Notes: generated from the sequence alone by a model not told the origin. Counted from the first letter of the stretch, positions 52,956 to 62,320 are shown. The stretch: DNA of 64,000 bases from JBEKYD01 sp049511335 (GCA_049511335.1 JBEKYD010000003.1:1-64000); one strand, 5' to 3'. Program-made: numbers and translations.

Positions 52956-53363
52956 CTAATTCATTGTGGCCCAATATGTAGTATTCAGGTTGCAGCATTG
53001 TAGGCGCTCCTCGATCGTAATCCCGAAATACTTCTGCCACGCCGCCGGCCTCAGGTACCGGCGGCTGGTGCCGAGAGCCGCGTGCCAAACAGGCAACTCG
53101 TGGGCCGGGAGCAGGTGCAGCGTGCCGCGCATGGCCCAGGTCTTGACCAGCGTACGTTCCTCCCACAGCGCGCGCCGAACGGCCTGCCGGTCGAGGTCAT
53201 CGACCCTCGCCCATAGTGTCAGCTCGGCTGAGGAAATCACCTGGGCGTGCAAGCCACAGAGGCGGCTCGCGACCGCGAGCATGCTGCCCGAGGGCGCGCG
53301 CCGATCGAGGTGATGGCGCCGGATGCGCCAGGCCGCCGCGCGATGCCAGCTCAACTTCAGCAT
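52956..53363 (-). pseudogene. Truncated winged-helix DNA glycosylase-like protein (AlkZ/HTH_42 family)
   Basis: The 135-codon frame matches the first third of the winged-helix DNA-binding (AlkZ-like, DUF1006) family: ASRLCGLHAQVISSAELTLWAR, WEERTLVKTWAMRGTLHLL and HAALGTSRRYLRPAAW. Family members are about 350-400 residues. After KYFGITIEER the sequence turns AT-rich and unrelated, and the frame ends. The C-terminal two thirds are gone, so it is likely a remnant. Catalytic QxQ/QxD motifs of AlkZ lie in the missing part. Confidence 0.72.
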
Positions 53364-53373
53364 CGAACCGCCG

Positions 53374-54051
53374 TCAGCCCCTGGCCGCGCCGGCCGTTTC
53401 GCGCCTTCGCGCCAGCAGCTCGAACCACTCCGGAAAACCGGCGCCGGACTTGCTGGAAGTTTCCAGAATCTCCACGCCGGGGCGGATCTCGCGAATGTTG
53501 CGCAAGGCGGTTTCGCGGTCGAATTCGCATGCCACGGCCAGGTCGATCTTGGCGATTACGGCCACGTCGGCCGAATTGAACATAGTGGGATATTTGAGCG
53601 GCTTATCTTCGCCTTCGGTCACCGAAAGTATGGCTACCCGCAGCTCCTCACCCAAATCGTAACTGGCAGGGCAAACCAGGTTGCCGACGTTTTCGATGAA
53701 CAGGTAGTCCAGTTCGCCGAGCGTCCAACCCTCCAGGCGCCGGCCGATCATTTCGGCCTCCAGGTGGCAAATGCCGTGGGTCTCGATCTGCCGCACTGGC
53801 GCGCCGGAGGCTGCCAGGCGGCGGGCATCGTTATCGGTTTCGAGGTCCCCTACCACCGCGGCCACGCGCTCGCCCCTCTGGCGCAGCTCCCGCAAGGTGC
53901 GCTCCAGCAACGCCGTCTTGCCGGCGCCGGGGCTCGATACCAGATTCACAGCCAGCAGGCCGGCGGCTCTAAATCGCGCCCGCAGATCAGCCGCCAGTAG
54001 GTCGTTCTTTTTCAGAATCCCCTGCCGCAGCTCCACTATGCGCGTCGTCAC
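53374..54051 (-). CDS. hypB: Hydrogenase/urease nickel incorporation GTPase HypB
   Basis: A 225-residue G3E GTPase. Walker A is SSPGAGKT, VVGDLETDNDA follows it, the metal-binding Cys-His pair is in THGICHLEAEM, IENVGNLVCPA holds another conserved Cys and AKIDLA gives base specificity. There is no His-rich N-terminal extension. It loads nickel into [NiFe] hydrogenase with HypA. The start is GTG at 54051, 65 bases inside the end of hypA, so the two are tightly coupled. No hydrogenase structural gene is in the window. Confidence 0.93.
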   Translation of the reverse strand: MTTRIVELRQGILKKNDLLAADLRARFRAAGLLAVNLVSSPGAGKTALLERTLRELRQRGERVAAVVGDLETDNDARRLAASGAPVRQIETHGICHLEAEMIGRRLEGWTLGELDYLFIENVGNLVCPASYDLGEELRVAILSVTEGEDKPLKYPTMFNSADVAVIAKIDLAVACEFDRETALRNIREIRPGVEILETSSKSGAGFPEWFELLARRRETAGAARG

Positions 54052-54400
54052 CGTCTTCCTCTATCTCCAAGGATACTATCTCTAATTCCCGGCCCGCCAC
54101 GATTTCCGGGCTGAGCTCGCCGCAGAGCGGGCAACGAAAGCTCTGCACGCCTTCGAGCACCACGTCCTGGCCGCAAGGGCGGCAGCGGACGGTCACCGGA
54201 ACGCGCTCGACGATGAGCGCGGAACCCGCCAGCACCGTATCTGCGGTTGCGATGCTCCAGCCAAACTGCAGCGGATCTTCCATAATGCCGCTCAGCGCGC
54301 CCACCCGCAGCAGCACCGAATTGACCCTGGCCACCTTCCGCCCCGCCAGGGCCTCGGTAGCCGACGTAACCACGCCGTAAACGATGGAAAGCTCGTGCAT
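53987..54400 (-). CDS. hypA: Hydrogenase nickel incorporation protein HypA
   Basis: A 137-residue protein starting MHELSIVYGVV; the Met-His-Glu start binds nickel. The zinc finger is formed by CRPCGQD and CPLCGEL. After the usual end (LEIVSLEIEE) there is a tail of about 30 residues that overlaps the start of hypB. The frame opens 40 codons upstream, but the ATG at 54400 gives the functional N-terminus. Confidence 0.92.
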   Translation of the reverse strand: MHELSIVYGVVTSATEALAGRKVARVNSVLLRVGALSGIMEDPLQFGWSIATADTVLAGSALIVERVPVTVRCRPCGQDVVLEGVQSFRCPLCGELSPEIVAGRELEIVSLEIEEDGDDAHSGAAAGDSEKERPTGG

Positions 54401-55574
54401 GCGGCTGCCCAGCACCATCTTAATCGAAACGGTGAGGCCGCACAGAGGCTGACAGCGGACCTTGACCAGTGCCCTCCACCGGCTTTCCGCGCCGATTCCG
54501 CGCCGGTTTGGCTCATCCAATTTTTCTCAATGCCTAGGAACAAGCGGGCGACGCCGGGAGTTCGGAGCCCCGCGGAAAACGAAGCCAATCGCCATTTTAC
54601 GAAACGAACCCAATTGCTTGTAAGTATACGCAGTTTCATGGCGTTGCAGGCGAGAAAAATGGGGACATGCCCCGATCTTGCGGCGCAGTCCTTGGAGCAC
54701 TTCCTCGACTGGTTTTTAGTCTTCATCGGCATGCGAGATGGCGGGTTGGGCGCTTCTCTCGAAGCGCGCTGCCGCCGACCTTACGGTAGCAGACGGGCAC
54801 CGGGCTGCCAGGGTGGACGCACTGCAATCGCATAAAAACAAAGCGGAAACAAAATCAAACCGGCGGTGACCGGCGCGCCGCGGTAAGCGGTTTGGGCAAT
54901 TCTGTGCATGTTGCGCCGGAGTGCGGAGGCCGGGGGCCTCATACTTCCAGCCCGCCGCCAAGCCGTGGCTCTATGCGGCTAGCCGCAGCCAGAAGTCTCG
55001 CCCGTGCTGCGGTTTCCCGCGTGAGGAAATCCGAAAATGGGCCCAAAATCCGCACCCGAGCCAAGCAGTGGGCCGCAGGCGCTGCCCGAATGCGCGGCGG
55101 CGCCGAAGCGTCTGCAAGCGCTCCCCGGCCACCAGCGCACATTGGCAGTCGGGCGTTTAGCGTCCACTTGACGTGAGCGGGGCTTCACAGGAGGAATGTT
55201 GTACCGGGCCAAAGAAGTGTATCGTTTTCAGAAGGCTAGCGCGTTTGTGGGGATTAACCGTTAGCCTCTCAGAGACGGCTTGGGTAGCTTTCGATGCGAC
55301 ACCGCGTCATGAACCATCATTCGCCGGACTCAACCGGCGTGATGCTGCTCTGGCGTCCTGACGGGAAGCTCGCAGGGGATTCGTTCGCCAGTTTACGGCA
55401 ATAACGTTATTTCAGAAGGTTTGACCGGGACGACGAAATTCTTGTTTTTCACCCGCCAGCCAACCTCCTCGAATTCTTCGGGCGCCCGATGCGGCGATGA
55501 GGTCAACCTCAGCGAAATCAAGCAGGCGGGAGTCGAAGAATCAACCTTCGGGTCGCTACTCCGAAATGCCGGCG
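54401..55574. other. 1.17-kb region without a convincing gene
   Basis: The open frames here look random. One minus-strand frame at 54781-54942 (53 codons, or 42 from the inner ATG at 54909) encodes a hydrophobic stretch, VTAGLILFPLCFYAIAV, after RIAQTAYRG, and could be a small membrane protein. AGGAGG at 55190-55195 has no good frame after it. No RNA gene or repeat was recognised. Confidence 0.35.
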
Positions 55575-56201
55575 CTAGGACGACAGAGTCGCAAGTGCTT
55601 GTTGGATCCAGTGCCAGACGGCAGGTTGTGCTGCGGTGGCCACGAGGCTGCCAATTGCGCCCTCAATGATATTCCGAAGCGTACGGCTGGCTTGCCGAAC
55701 GACCGTTGGGTCAGGGTCGCCGACCAACTCAGCCCGCAACGTTGCGATCTGGGCTGCCGCCCTTTGCTTCTGCCGCGCATCGAGACTCAATTCATCAAGG
55801 TGCATGGTCAAGTCCGACACCAGCCTTGCGAGGTCGGCCCACGGCAAGCCCGTCGCGTGGCTGATGGTATTCGAGTCGCCGATTTGAACGTTCGATGATT
55901 GCATAACGGAAATGCTGTGGTCGTGAAGAATCACGGTGATAGGTGGTTGCGCCGTGCCTTCCACTACATCAACACCACAGGCTGTGATTCTGCCCTCGCC
56001 CCCAAAGGTGTTTAGCGACCCGAAATCCTCCCAATGAATTAGTCCATGTTCAGCCAGCTGCCGGCAAATACTGACGATTCGGAATTGGTGTTCGACAAGA
56101 TTGGCGACGTCAGGAACTCCGAGGATATTCAGCATCCCAGGGTAGTTTCTAGCCTCGTAAAAGTATCGGAGGATGATGCCTCTCAACTCTCCATCGTTCA
56201 T
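55575..56201 (-). CDS. Unknown protein with winged-helix-like start and RHIM-like VQIG motif
   Basis: A 208-residue protein beginning MNDGELRGIILRYFYEARNY. The first 85 residues look like a winged helix (FRIVSICRQLAEHGLIHWEDFG). Near residue 115 SNVQIGDSNTI resembles the VQIG core of RHIM-type amyloid signalling motifs found in bacterial and animal death-pathway adaptors. The C-terminal 80 residues are helical (LARLVSDLTMHLDELSLDARQK). No NLR or effector gene is adjacent. Function unknown; expression looks real from codon usage and ATG position. Confidence 0.65.
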   Translation of the reverse strand: MNDGELRGIILRYFYEARNYPGMLNILGVPDVANLVEHQFRIVSICRQLAEHGLIHWEDFGSLNTFGGEGRITACGVDVVEGTAQPPITVILHDHSISVMQSSNVQIGDSNTISHATGLPWADLARLVSDLTMHLDELSLDARQKQRAAAQIATLRAELVGDPDPTVVRQASRTLRNIIEGAIGSLVATAAQPAVWHWIQQALATLSS

Positions 56202-56424
56202 AGGACGATGACCATGGCACAAGTGTATCAACGATAGTTTAGCGAAGTAGGCCGGGCTAAGCCACGTGAGCGTAACAGTCGCCTACAGTGAAGATTGCTG
56301 CGACCGGATTAGGAATGGGAAATCGGCTTGTCGCCTGGGTACGTTCCGAGTGCGGTGCTGCGCGACCGAATGCCGGACTGATGGTGTGCGAGCGAGGTTA
56401 CGGCAACGCGACCGGTGTGGTGCA

Positions 56425-57411
56425 TCAACGGCGCCGACGCACGATGAGCAGAGTCATATCGTCGGCTGGCGGACGAGCTTGGCAAAACCGGGTGACATCC
56501 CCCAGGACGCCGTCAGCCATCGCGTCCGCACCTTGCCCAAGGTGATCTCGGAGCGAGCGGATCAGGCGTTCTTCTTTGTACTCATCGCCAGCTGGATCTT
56601 GCGCCTCCGTGATGCCGTCGGAATACAGGACTAGGCTCTCGCCGGCACCGAGGCTGAGATGCTGCACCGTGTACTGACCGCCGCAGAAGAGGCCAAGCGG
56701 CAATCCGGTCGAGTCTAACCGCTGGGTTGCATCTGGCCGTAGGAGCAACGGCGTGCAGTGACCGGCGTTGCAGAGTTCCACTCCTTTTGCCGTCGCGCGG
56801 CCACACGCCAGAGTTGCGTAGTGGGCCGGGGCGGTGCTCTCGCAGAAGAGCCGATTGGCGCGCGAAACCACATCGGCGAGTGGCAAATCCACGGATAACA
56901 AACTGCGGAAGATCGCACTGAGGTGCGTCATCAGCAGGGAGGCTGCCACTCCCTTCCCCGCAACGTCCCCGACGGCGAAAAAGAGCGACTTGCCATCGCC
57001 CAGAACCACCAGTTCGCAGTAATCGCCGCCTACCGCGCCGACGGGCTTGTAGCAGTACTGCGTGTCCCAGCCTTCCAGAGCTATGTCCCTCGGCGGCAGG
57101 AGTCTCGACTGGATTTGCGTGGCCAACTCAAGGTCCTGCTCATGAGCCCGCAGTTCTGCTTGGCTGAGGTGGTCCAGACAAAATCGCACTAGGGGATTAC
57201 TCTCCAGCCTGTCCGCTTCGATCGTATCGTGACAAGTCTCGCAGAGGCCGTACGAGCCGGTATCGATTCTTCCCAGAGCGGCGTCGATTTCCGCGATGAG
57301 CTCGTTGAGGTAGGCAGCGGAAACAGAGTTGCCAGCCGCCTGCAGGCGAGCGCGCCGTTCTAGAAGCTGAGGCCGGAACGTATAACCCGCGGACCTGGAA
57401 GCCGCATTCAT
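56425..57411 (-). CDS. RsbU/SpoIIE-type PP2C phosphatase with DksA/TraR-like zinc finger
   Basis: A 328-residue protein. Residues 1-80 are DksA/TraR-like: a coiled coil (LIAEIDAALGRIDTGSYGLC) with CETC and RFCLDH as zinc ligands, the last being His. The rest is a SpoIIE/RsbU phosphatase: LATQIQSRLLPP, GGDYCELVVLGDGKSLFFAVGDVAGKG, LYSDGITEAQD and ADDMTLLIVRR. It would dephosphorylate an anti-anti-sigma protein of a partner-switching system. The ATG at 57411 is preferred to an upstream frame. Confidence 0.9.
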   Translation of the reverse strand: MNAASRSAGYTFRPQLLERRARLQAAGNSVSAAYLNELIAEIDAALGRIDTGSYGLCETCHDTIEADRLESNPLVRFCLDHLSQAELRAHEQDLELATQIQSRLLPPRDIALEGWDTQYCYKPVGAVGGDYCELVVLGDGKSLFFAVGDVAGKGVAASLLMTHLSAIFRSLLSVDLPLADVVSRANRLFCESTAPAHYATLACGRATAKGVELCNAGHCTPLLLRPDATQRLDSTGLPLGLFCGGQYTVQHLSLGAGESLVLYSDGITEAQDPAGDEYKEERLIRSLRDHLGQGADAMADGVLGDVTRFCQARPPADDMTLLIVRRRR

Positions 57412-57949
57412 CGAAAGCCCTCCCGAATACCACATTGTCCTGCATGTGGACGGTCAACGTCCATGCCGGCTCACTGCGGCGCGCGATATTTGCTGCGGGT
57501 CCTGCGCGACCGGACGGGATTAGGAACAACAGGTCGGCTTGCGTTTGGGCGTCAATGGACCGAGCGCTGGCGGCGATTCGTCCCGGTAAACGTCGCTCAC
57601 ATCAGATGGAGTATCCGCGCGGTCCATGGTCTGCGGGAAGTCCCCGTCCCGTGTAACTGCCGGGCTCATCGGCACACACCCGGATATGCCGAGCTTGGCC
57701 GGTATCGACAACTGCGTGGGCATGCCGTGGCCGAAAATGCTTACTCGCGCTTCAAGCGCGGCGTCAGCCTGAGCCCGGGGGCCGGTCCGCTGAACGGGGT
57801 TCGGCTGCTGAGGCCGTTAGTGCCGGAGCCAAATAGAAAGTCCCTACTTCGAGCCAAGTCGAAGGTTCCGGTTTTCGCGACCGGGTTTCGGGTTTTCGGT
57901 CCCCGGCGCCATCGATTGGGCCGGATTCCGATATCATGAAGCACGGATT
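57412..57949. other. 538-base region with possible transposase remnant
   Basis: A plus-strand open frame at 57463-57939 has weak similarity to the IS5-type transposase C-terminus near 57685-57770 (AELGRYRQLRGHAVAENAYS, then RFKR), which would carry the catalytic Glu. Neither the rest of a transposase nor clear terminal inverted repeats were seen. Otherwise nothing was recognised. Confidence 0.3.
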
Positions 57950-58078
57950 ATGGCTGCAAAACTGCGCACAGCGGCGTTGGCTGTCTCGATCGCTGGGTCG
58001 GGCTTGCTGGCAATCGCCGTGGTCTCCGGGATTCTTTACGAACGGGTAGAGCGCGCGCGGGACCGGGAGCGAATGTAA
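57950..58078 (+). pseudogene. N-terminal fragment of a membrane-anchored alpha/beta hydrolase, or tiny membrane peptide
   Basis: A 42-codon frame: MAAKLRTAALAVSIAGSG then LLAIAVVSGILYERVERARD and a stop. The helix followed by LYERVxxARDRER is how many acidobacterial alpha/beta hydrolases start, but the catalytic part is missing. It may be a remnant or a small protein in its own right. Confidence 0.4.
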
Positions 58079-58123
58079 CCGGCAGCCTGGTGCATATCGC
58101 GGCCGGGCTCCGGCTCACGGTCC

Positions 58124-60157
58124 CTATTTCGGCGCAAGGGCCGGTGAATCGAGCAGCAGTTTCACCGGGCGCGCGGCGGCAAGGGTCACATCGGCCGTGG
58201 GCTTCAGGAATTCGGCAATCTCGGCATTGCGCGCGGCCAGCCAGTCGGGTGCGAACCTGCGGTGACGATCCAGGTCGTCGAGCGCTTCCAGGCCGGCGCG
58301 GCCCAACTCGGCGAGGTGCTGGGAGAGCGGCTGCAGCTCGCTCAGCAACGCGTTGTTGTCCAGCAAAGCTTCGAACGGGGCATCGTTGGAAATCCAAAGC
58401 TGGAAGGCGCCGCGCAAAAGGTCCAGGTCCATCCGGCTTGCTCCGGAGCCGCCCGCCACGCGCTGGGCCGCCAATTCCAGCTCGCGCACGGTTTCGCTTT
58501 CGGCTGGGACGGCATCCACCAGCCGGTTGAGCGGCGTGCCGGTTTCGACCTTGCGCGCGCTTCGCTTACCGAGGCCGAGCGCTTCAGAGGCCTCGGCCAG
58601 CGCCCGCAGCGCAGGCGCCGGATGTCCGCCGGTGAGACGGCCCAGCATCGGACCGTAAACCGCGCGGTGCTCCACGCCCGTCCAGGCCAGTTGCCGGCTG
58701 ACGGCTTCCATGCGGTCGTACATCGAGGCCACTTCGGTAACGGTTGGCGGCGACCAGAAACGCTCGGCAATGGCGGCCATGCGCGGCCAGATGCGCGAAT
58801 CCACCGTTTCCGAGTCCACCAGCTCCGCCCACATGCACGCTTCGCCTCCCAGAATCCGCTCCGCCACGTCCGGCGCCAGTTCGGCCGCCGCGCCCGCCAG
58901 CGGGTCCACACCGTAGTGGAACGCCGCCGTACTCAGGTGGTCCAGGTAATAGCCCCAGGAGAGAATCCCGCGATAGCCCTTGTTGGCGGATTCGGCCAGG
59001 GACGCCTGGCCCCGCCAGCTCTGGATCACCGTGCCCTTGGCCAGATCCGGGTCGAGAATCTCGTCCCAACCCACCATGGTCTTGCCGTGCCGCGCCAGGA
59101 TGCGCTGCAGCCGATGGTTGAAGTACAACTGCAGGTCGTGCGTCTGGGGCAGCTTGTGCGCCCGGGCGAAAGCCTGCACGCGCGCCGACTCCTTCCACTG
59201 GCGGCCGTTCACCTCGTCGCCGCCGATGTGGAAGAAAGGATCGGGAAACAGCAGCGCCATCTCGCCGATAAAGGCGTCCAGAAAGCTGTATGTTGTCTCG
59301 CGGGTCGGATCCATGGCGGCATCGAAAACTCCGAAATCGGTGCCCACCTGGTAGGGTCCCGGCGCGGCGGCCAGGGCGGGATAACCCGCGAACCAACTGG
59401 TGGAGTGGCCGGGCATGTCGAACTCGGGAATCACGCGGATACCGCGGTCGCGGGCGTATGCCACCACGCGGCGAATTTCGGCCTGGGTGTAGAAGTGGCC
59501 GTCCGATCCCTTACCCTGCAAGCGCGGAAACAGGCGGCTCTCCACGCGAAAGCCCTGATCGTCGGAGAGGTGCCAATGGAAGACGTTCAGCTTCACCGCC
59601 GCCATGGCGTCCAGGTTGCGCAGCACCACTTCCACCGGCATCCAGTGCCGCGAAACGTCCATCATCAGGCCGCGCCAGGGGAAGCGCGGGCGATCTTCAA
59701 TATGTACGGCCGCGATTTCGAAGCCGTGCGGACCGGGCGTTGCCAGTTGCGCAAAGGTAGCCAGGCCGCGCAGCGCGCCGTCCACCGTGGCGGCCTTCAG
59801 ATGCGCGCCTTCCGCGGTGACGTCCAACTGGTAGGATTCATCCTCCGCCAGCTTCGGATAGAGCGGCGCGCGGGCCGCGCATTCGACCTTTAAGGTAGCC
59901 TCTGCGGCGGCAGCCGGTTTCCCGGCAAACGGGATGCCCGTCTCGCGCGAGAGCAGCGCTACCAGGCGCTCCACGCCCATCGTCAGCCGAGGATCGGCCA
60001 CGCCCATGGCAGCCGCGGTGAAGTGGGTATCGATGGCGAGGGCGCCCGTGCCGGGCTCCATCTTTACGGGCAAAGGCATGAGCGGCGGCGCGGCGCCGAA
60101 AGCCGATAGGGCCAGAGCCGGAAACCATATCGGGAGCGACAGGAAGCGGGAGGACAT
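58124..60157 (-). CDS. Secreted GH20 beta-N-acetylhexosaminidase
   Basis: A 677-residue protein with a signal peptide (LPIWFPALALSAFGA). The GH20 N-terminal domain (GH20b) is followed by the barrel: PRFPWRGLMMDVSRHWMPVE, FHWHLSDDQGFRVE, IPEFDMPGHS and the catalytic Asp-Glu pair in HIGGDEVNGRQW. A helical C-terminal region of 150 residues follows. It would remove GlcNAc or GalNAc from chitin, glycans or peptidoglycan fragments. The ATG at 60157 is preceded directly by GGGGAGG; a GTG three codons up is the alternative. Confidence 0.93.
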   Translation of the reverse strand: MSSRFLSLPIWFPALALSAFGAAPPLMPLPVKMEPGTGALAIDTHFTAAAMGVADPRLTMGVERLVALLSRETGIPFAGKPAAAAEATLKVECAARAPLYPKLAEDESYQLDVTAEGAHLKAATVDGALRGLATFAQLATPGPHGFEIAAVHIEDRPRFPWRGLMMDVSRHWMPVEVVLRNLDAMAAVKLNVFHWHLSDDQGFRVESRLFPRLQGKGSDGHFYTQAEIRRVVAYARDRGIRVIPEFDMPGHSTSWFAGYPALAAAPGPYQVGTDFGVFDAAMDPTRETTYSFLDAFIGEMALLFPDPFFHIGGDEVNGRQWKESARVQAFARAHKLPQTHDLQLYFNHRLQRILARHGKTMVGWDEILDPDLAKGTVIQSWRGQASLAESANKGYRGILSWGYYLDHLSTAAFHYGVDPLAGAAAELAPDVAERILGGEACMWAELVDSETVDSRIWPRMAAIAERFWSPPTVTEVASMYDRMEAVSRQLAWTGVEHRAVYGPMLGRLTGGHPAPALRALAEASEALGLGKRSARKVETGTPLNRLVDAVPAESETVRELELAAQRVAGGSGASRMDLDLLRGAFQLWISNDAPFEALLDNNALLSELQPLSQHLAELGRAGLEALDDLDRHRRFAPDWLAARNAEIAEFLKPTADVTLAAARPVKLLLDSPALAPK

Positions 60158-60219
60158 CCTCCCCACTGTAGCGTAGCTATACCTGGGACGGCACGAAGGC
60201 CAGGCGTTATCATGCGCTT

Positions 60220-60837
60220 ATGGCTGTGGCGTCAATCATCATCTCGACGGTGTCCCTATTGCTGTCGATCGCGGTGGCCGTTGCCACGCTGTGGCACCGC
60301 GGCAAACTTCGCATGACGCCGCCGAAGTTGATAGGGTTCTTGTACGACCCCCCCGGCAGGGATTTGAAGGTGTTCTTTCGGGCCGCGCTCTACGCAACCG
60401 GTAAGCGGGGCCACATAGTCGAGGCCCTGTACCTCAGGGTGCGACGAGGCGAATCGTCGCAAACGTTCGACTTCTGGATGTACGGCGAAACCAAAGACCT
60501 GAAAATTGGAAGTGGGCTGATGGTCGGGGACGGCGGCGTAGTGCACAATCACCACTTCCTGCCGCCTAAGGACGCCTCGACGTTTGAGTTTCTCGCCGGC
60601 GAGTACGTCGTTGAGACGCACGCCACGGTCGTGAACCGAGCAACCTCAGTCCTCTTGTCCACGGTGCACCTCTTCCTTTCACCGGAGCTCGCCGCCGCTC
60701 TGAAAGACCGCACTCGGGGCGTGTTCTTCACCTGGAGGCCGGAGTCGTCGTGCTACGCGGCCCACCTCCAGGATTCGCCGCCCGAGCCCATTAGTGACTT
60801 TCAGAAGTGGGCTTGGCACGATTCTTTCCGTTCCTAG
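60220..60837 (+). CDS. Unknown membrane-anchored protein
   Basis: A 205-residue protein with an N-terminal helix (VASIIISTVSLLLSIAVAVATLW) and an otherwise soluble beta-rich body (KVFFRAALYATGKRGHIVEALYLRV, FEFLAGEYVVETHATVV). No family was recognised. Codon usage is like the neighbours, though slightly different in GC. It is divergent from the hexosaminidase gene. The following 60838-61022 stretch holds no gene. Confidence 0.65.
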   Translation: MAVASIIISTVSLLLSIAVAVATLWHRGKLRMTPPKLIGFLYDPPGRDLKVFFRAALYATGKRGHIVEALYLRVRRGESSQTFDFWMYGETKDLKIGSGLMVGDGGVVHNHHFLPPKDASTFEFLAGEYVVETHATVVNRATSVLLSTVHLFLSPELAAALKDRTRGVFFTWRPESSCYAAHLQDSPPEPISDFQKWAWHDSFRS

Positions 60838-61022
60838 CGGCCCGCGGTAGAAGTCGTGGCATGCCAAAGGCCTGCTTCACCAGGCCCGTAAGGCGTTGAC
60901 GTGCCAAACGTGGAGTAGGCGTTTTCGCCTGCGATCAGCCGCCCGGCCACTTCTACCACGGATCGGTAGACGCCGCGCACCGTCGGCCCGCCGTGCGGTC
61001 TCGCAGCTCCCCGTCACCTACA

Positions 61023-62306
61023 TCAGCTGCTCGGCGCCGCTTTTGCCGCCCGCCATAGAACAAAAGCCAGAGCCAGCGCCAGAACGGGAATGCTGTACAT
61101 GGCTTGATGCAGCCCGGTGGCGCGCGCGGCCTCGAGCGCTGAGCCGGCGGCCGCGGCCCGGGCCGCTAGCCAGTCGCTCAACTTGCCCGTCGCCAGCGGC
61201 CCGAACGAAGCGCCGCACAGGTACATCGCCATGTAGTAGGCGGCCATGGCGGTGCCGCGCAGGTGAGCCGGCACGATGTCCTCAATGGCGGCATACACCA
61301 GGCCGTAATAAGTTTGCAGCAGACCGTAGGCCAACATCAGCCACCCTACGGCAGCGGCGACGTTGCCGGCTGGCGCCAAGGCGCCTTCAAGGGCTGCCGG
61401 AGCGGCCGCAAGCGCCGTCGCGGCAGCCAGGCGCAGACGCCGCGCCGCCAGCGAAGCGCCGAGGCGGTCCGCGCCGCGATCGCCCAATGCCCCAGCCGCC
61501 AGAGCGCCCAAAACGCCGGAGACACCCGAGCCGACCCCGGTCCACACACCGGCGCGCGCGATCGTCAATCCGTGATAGCGCGCCAGCATGGCCGGCAAGA
61601 AGGTCGAAAAGCTGTAGAGCGCGAAGTTGACGATGGCGCCGGACGCGGCAATCCAGCCGAAGGCCGGAATCCGCGCGAGATGCCACGGGCCCGCGGATTT
61701 TCCCGAAGCGGACGGCGCAGTTGCTTCGTCGTAGGGCTCCGCACGCGGTTCGCGGAGCGACAGCAAGGCCGGCGCCAGTAGAATCCCCGGAAAGGCCGCG
61801 ACCGCCAGCGCCACTCGCCAGCCGAAGGCCTGCGCCACCGGTCCGCCCAGCGAAAAACTCAGGAAACCGCCGACCGGCACCGCCATCATGAACCACGCCA
61901 TGGCTCGCGTGCGGCGCGCCGCCGGACCCAGGCCGGCCAGCCAACTGGTGGCCGCCGGCGCGCACACGGCTTCCCCCACACCCACGCCCAGCCGCGTGAC
62001 GGCCAGGCTGGTGTAGTTGCGCGCCAGGCCACCCAGGCCGGTCAGGCAAGCCCACGCGGCAACGCCCGCCGCCAACAGCTTGCGCCGGCTCCACGTGTCG
62101 GCCAGGCGGCCGAGCGGCAATCCCGCTACGGCGTAGAGCAAGGTGAACGCGGTCGTCAGCCCGCCCAGTTGCGCGTCGGAAAGATGGAACTCGCGGCGCA
62201 ACGGCTCCAGCACCGCTCCCAACGCCTGGCGGTCGTAGAAATTGAGAACGTTGACCAGGAATAGAACCAGGAGCGTCGCGCGCAAACGCTTGGAGCGGTC
62301 AGCCAT
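61023..62306 (-). CDS. MFS transporter, spinster-like
   Basis: A 427-residue protein with twelve membrane helices. Motif A is GRLADTWSRRKLLAAG and the first helix has LFLVNVLNFYDRQALGAV, as in spinster-like and hexuronate/organic-acid transporters. GVGEAVCAPAATSWLAG is the typical TM4-5 motif. Substrate unknown. The ATG at 62306 is chosen over a GTG at 62327, which lies in a dispersed repeat. Confidence 0.9.
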   Translation of the reverse strand: MADRSKRLRATLLVLFLVNVLNFYDRQALGAVLEPLRREFHLSDAQLGGLTTAFTLLYAVAGLPLGRLADTWSRRKLLAAGVAAWACLTGLGGLARNYTSLAVTRLGVGVGEAVCAPAATSWLAGLGPAARRTRAMAWFMMAVPVGGFLSFSLGGPVAQAFGWRVALAVAAFPGILLAPALLSLREPRAEPYDEATAPSASGKSAGPWHLARIPAFGWIAASGAIVNFALYSFSTFLPAMLARYHGLTIARAGVWTGVGSGVSGVLGALAAGALGDRGADRLGASLAARRLRLAAATALAAAPAALEGALAPAGNVAAAVGWLMLAYGLLQTYYGLVYAAIEDIVPAHLRGTAMAAYYMAMYLCGASFGPLATGKLSDWLAARAAAAGSALEAARATGLHQAMYSIPVLALALAFVLWRAAKAAPSS

Positions 62307-62320
62307 CGGCAAAGAGCTCT

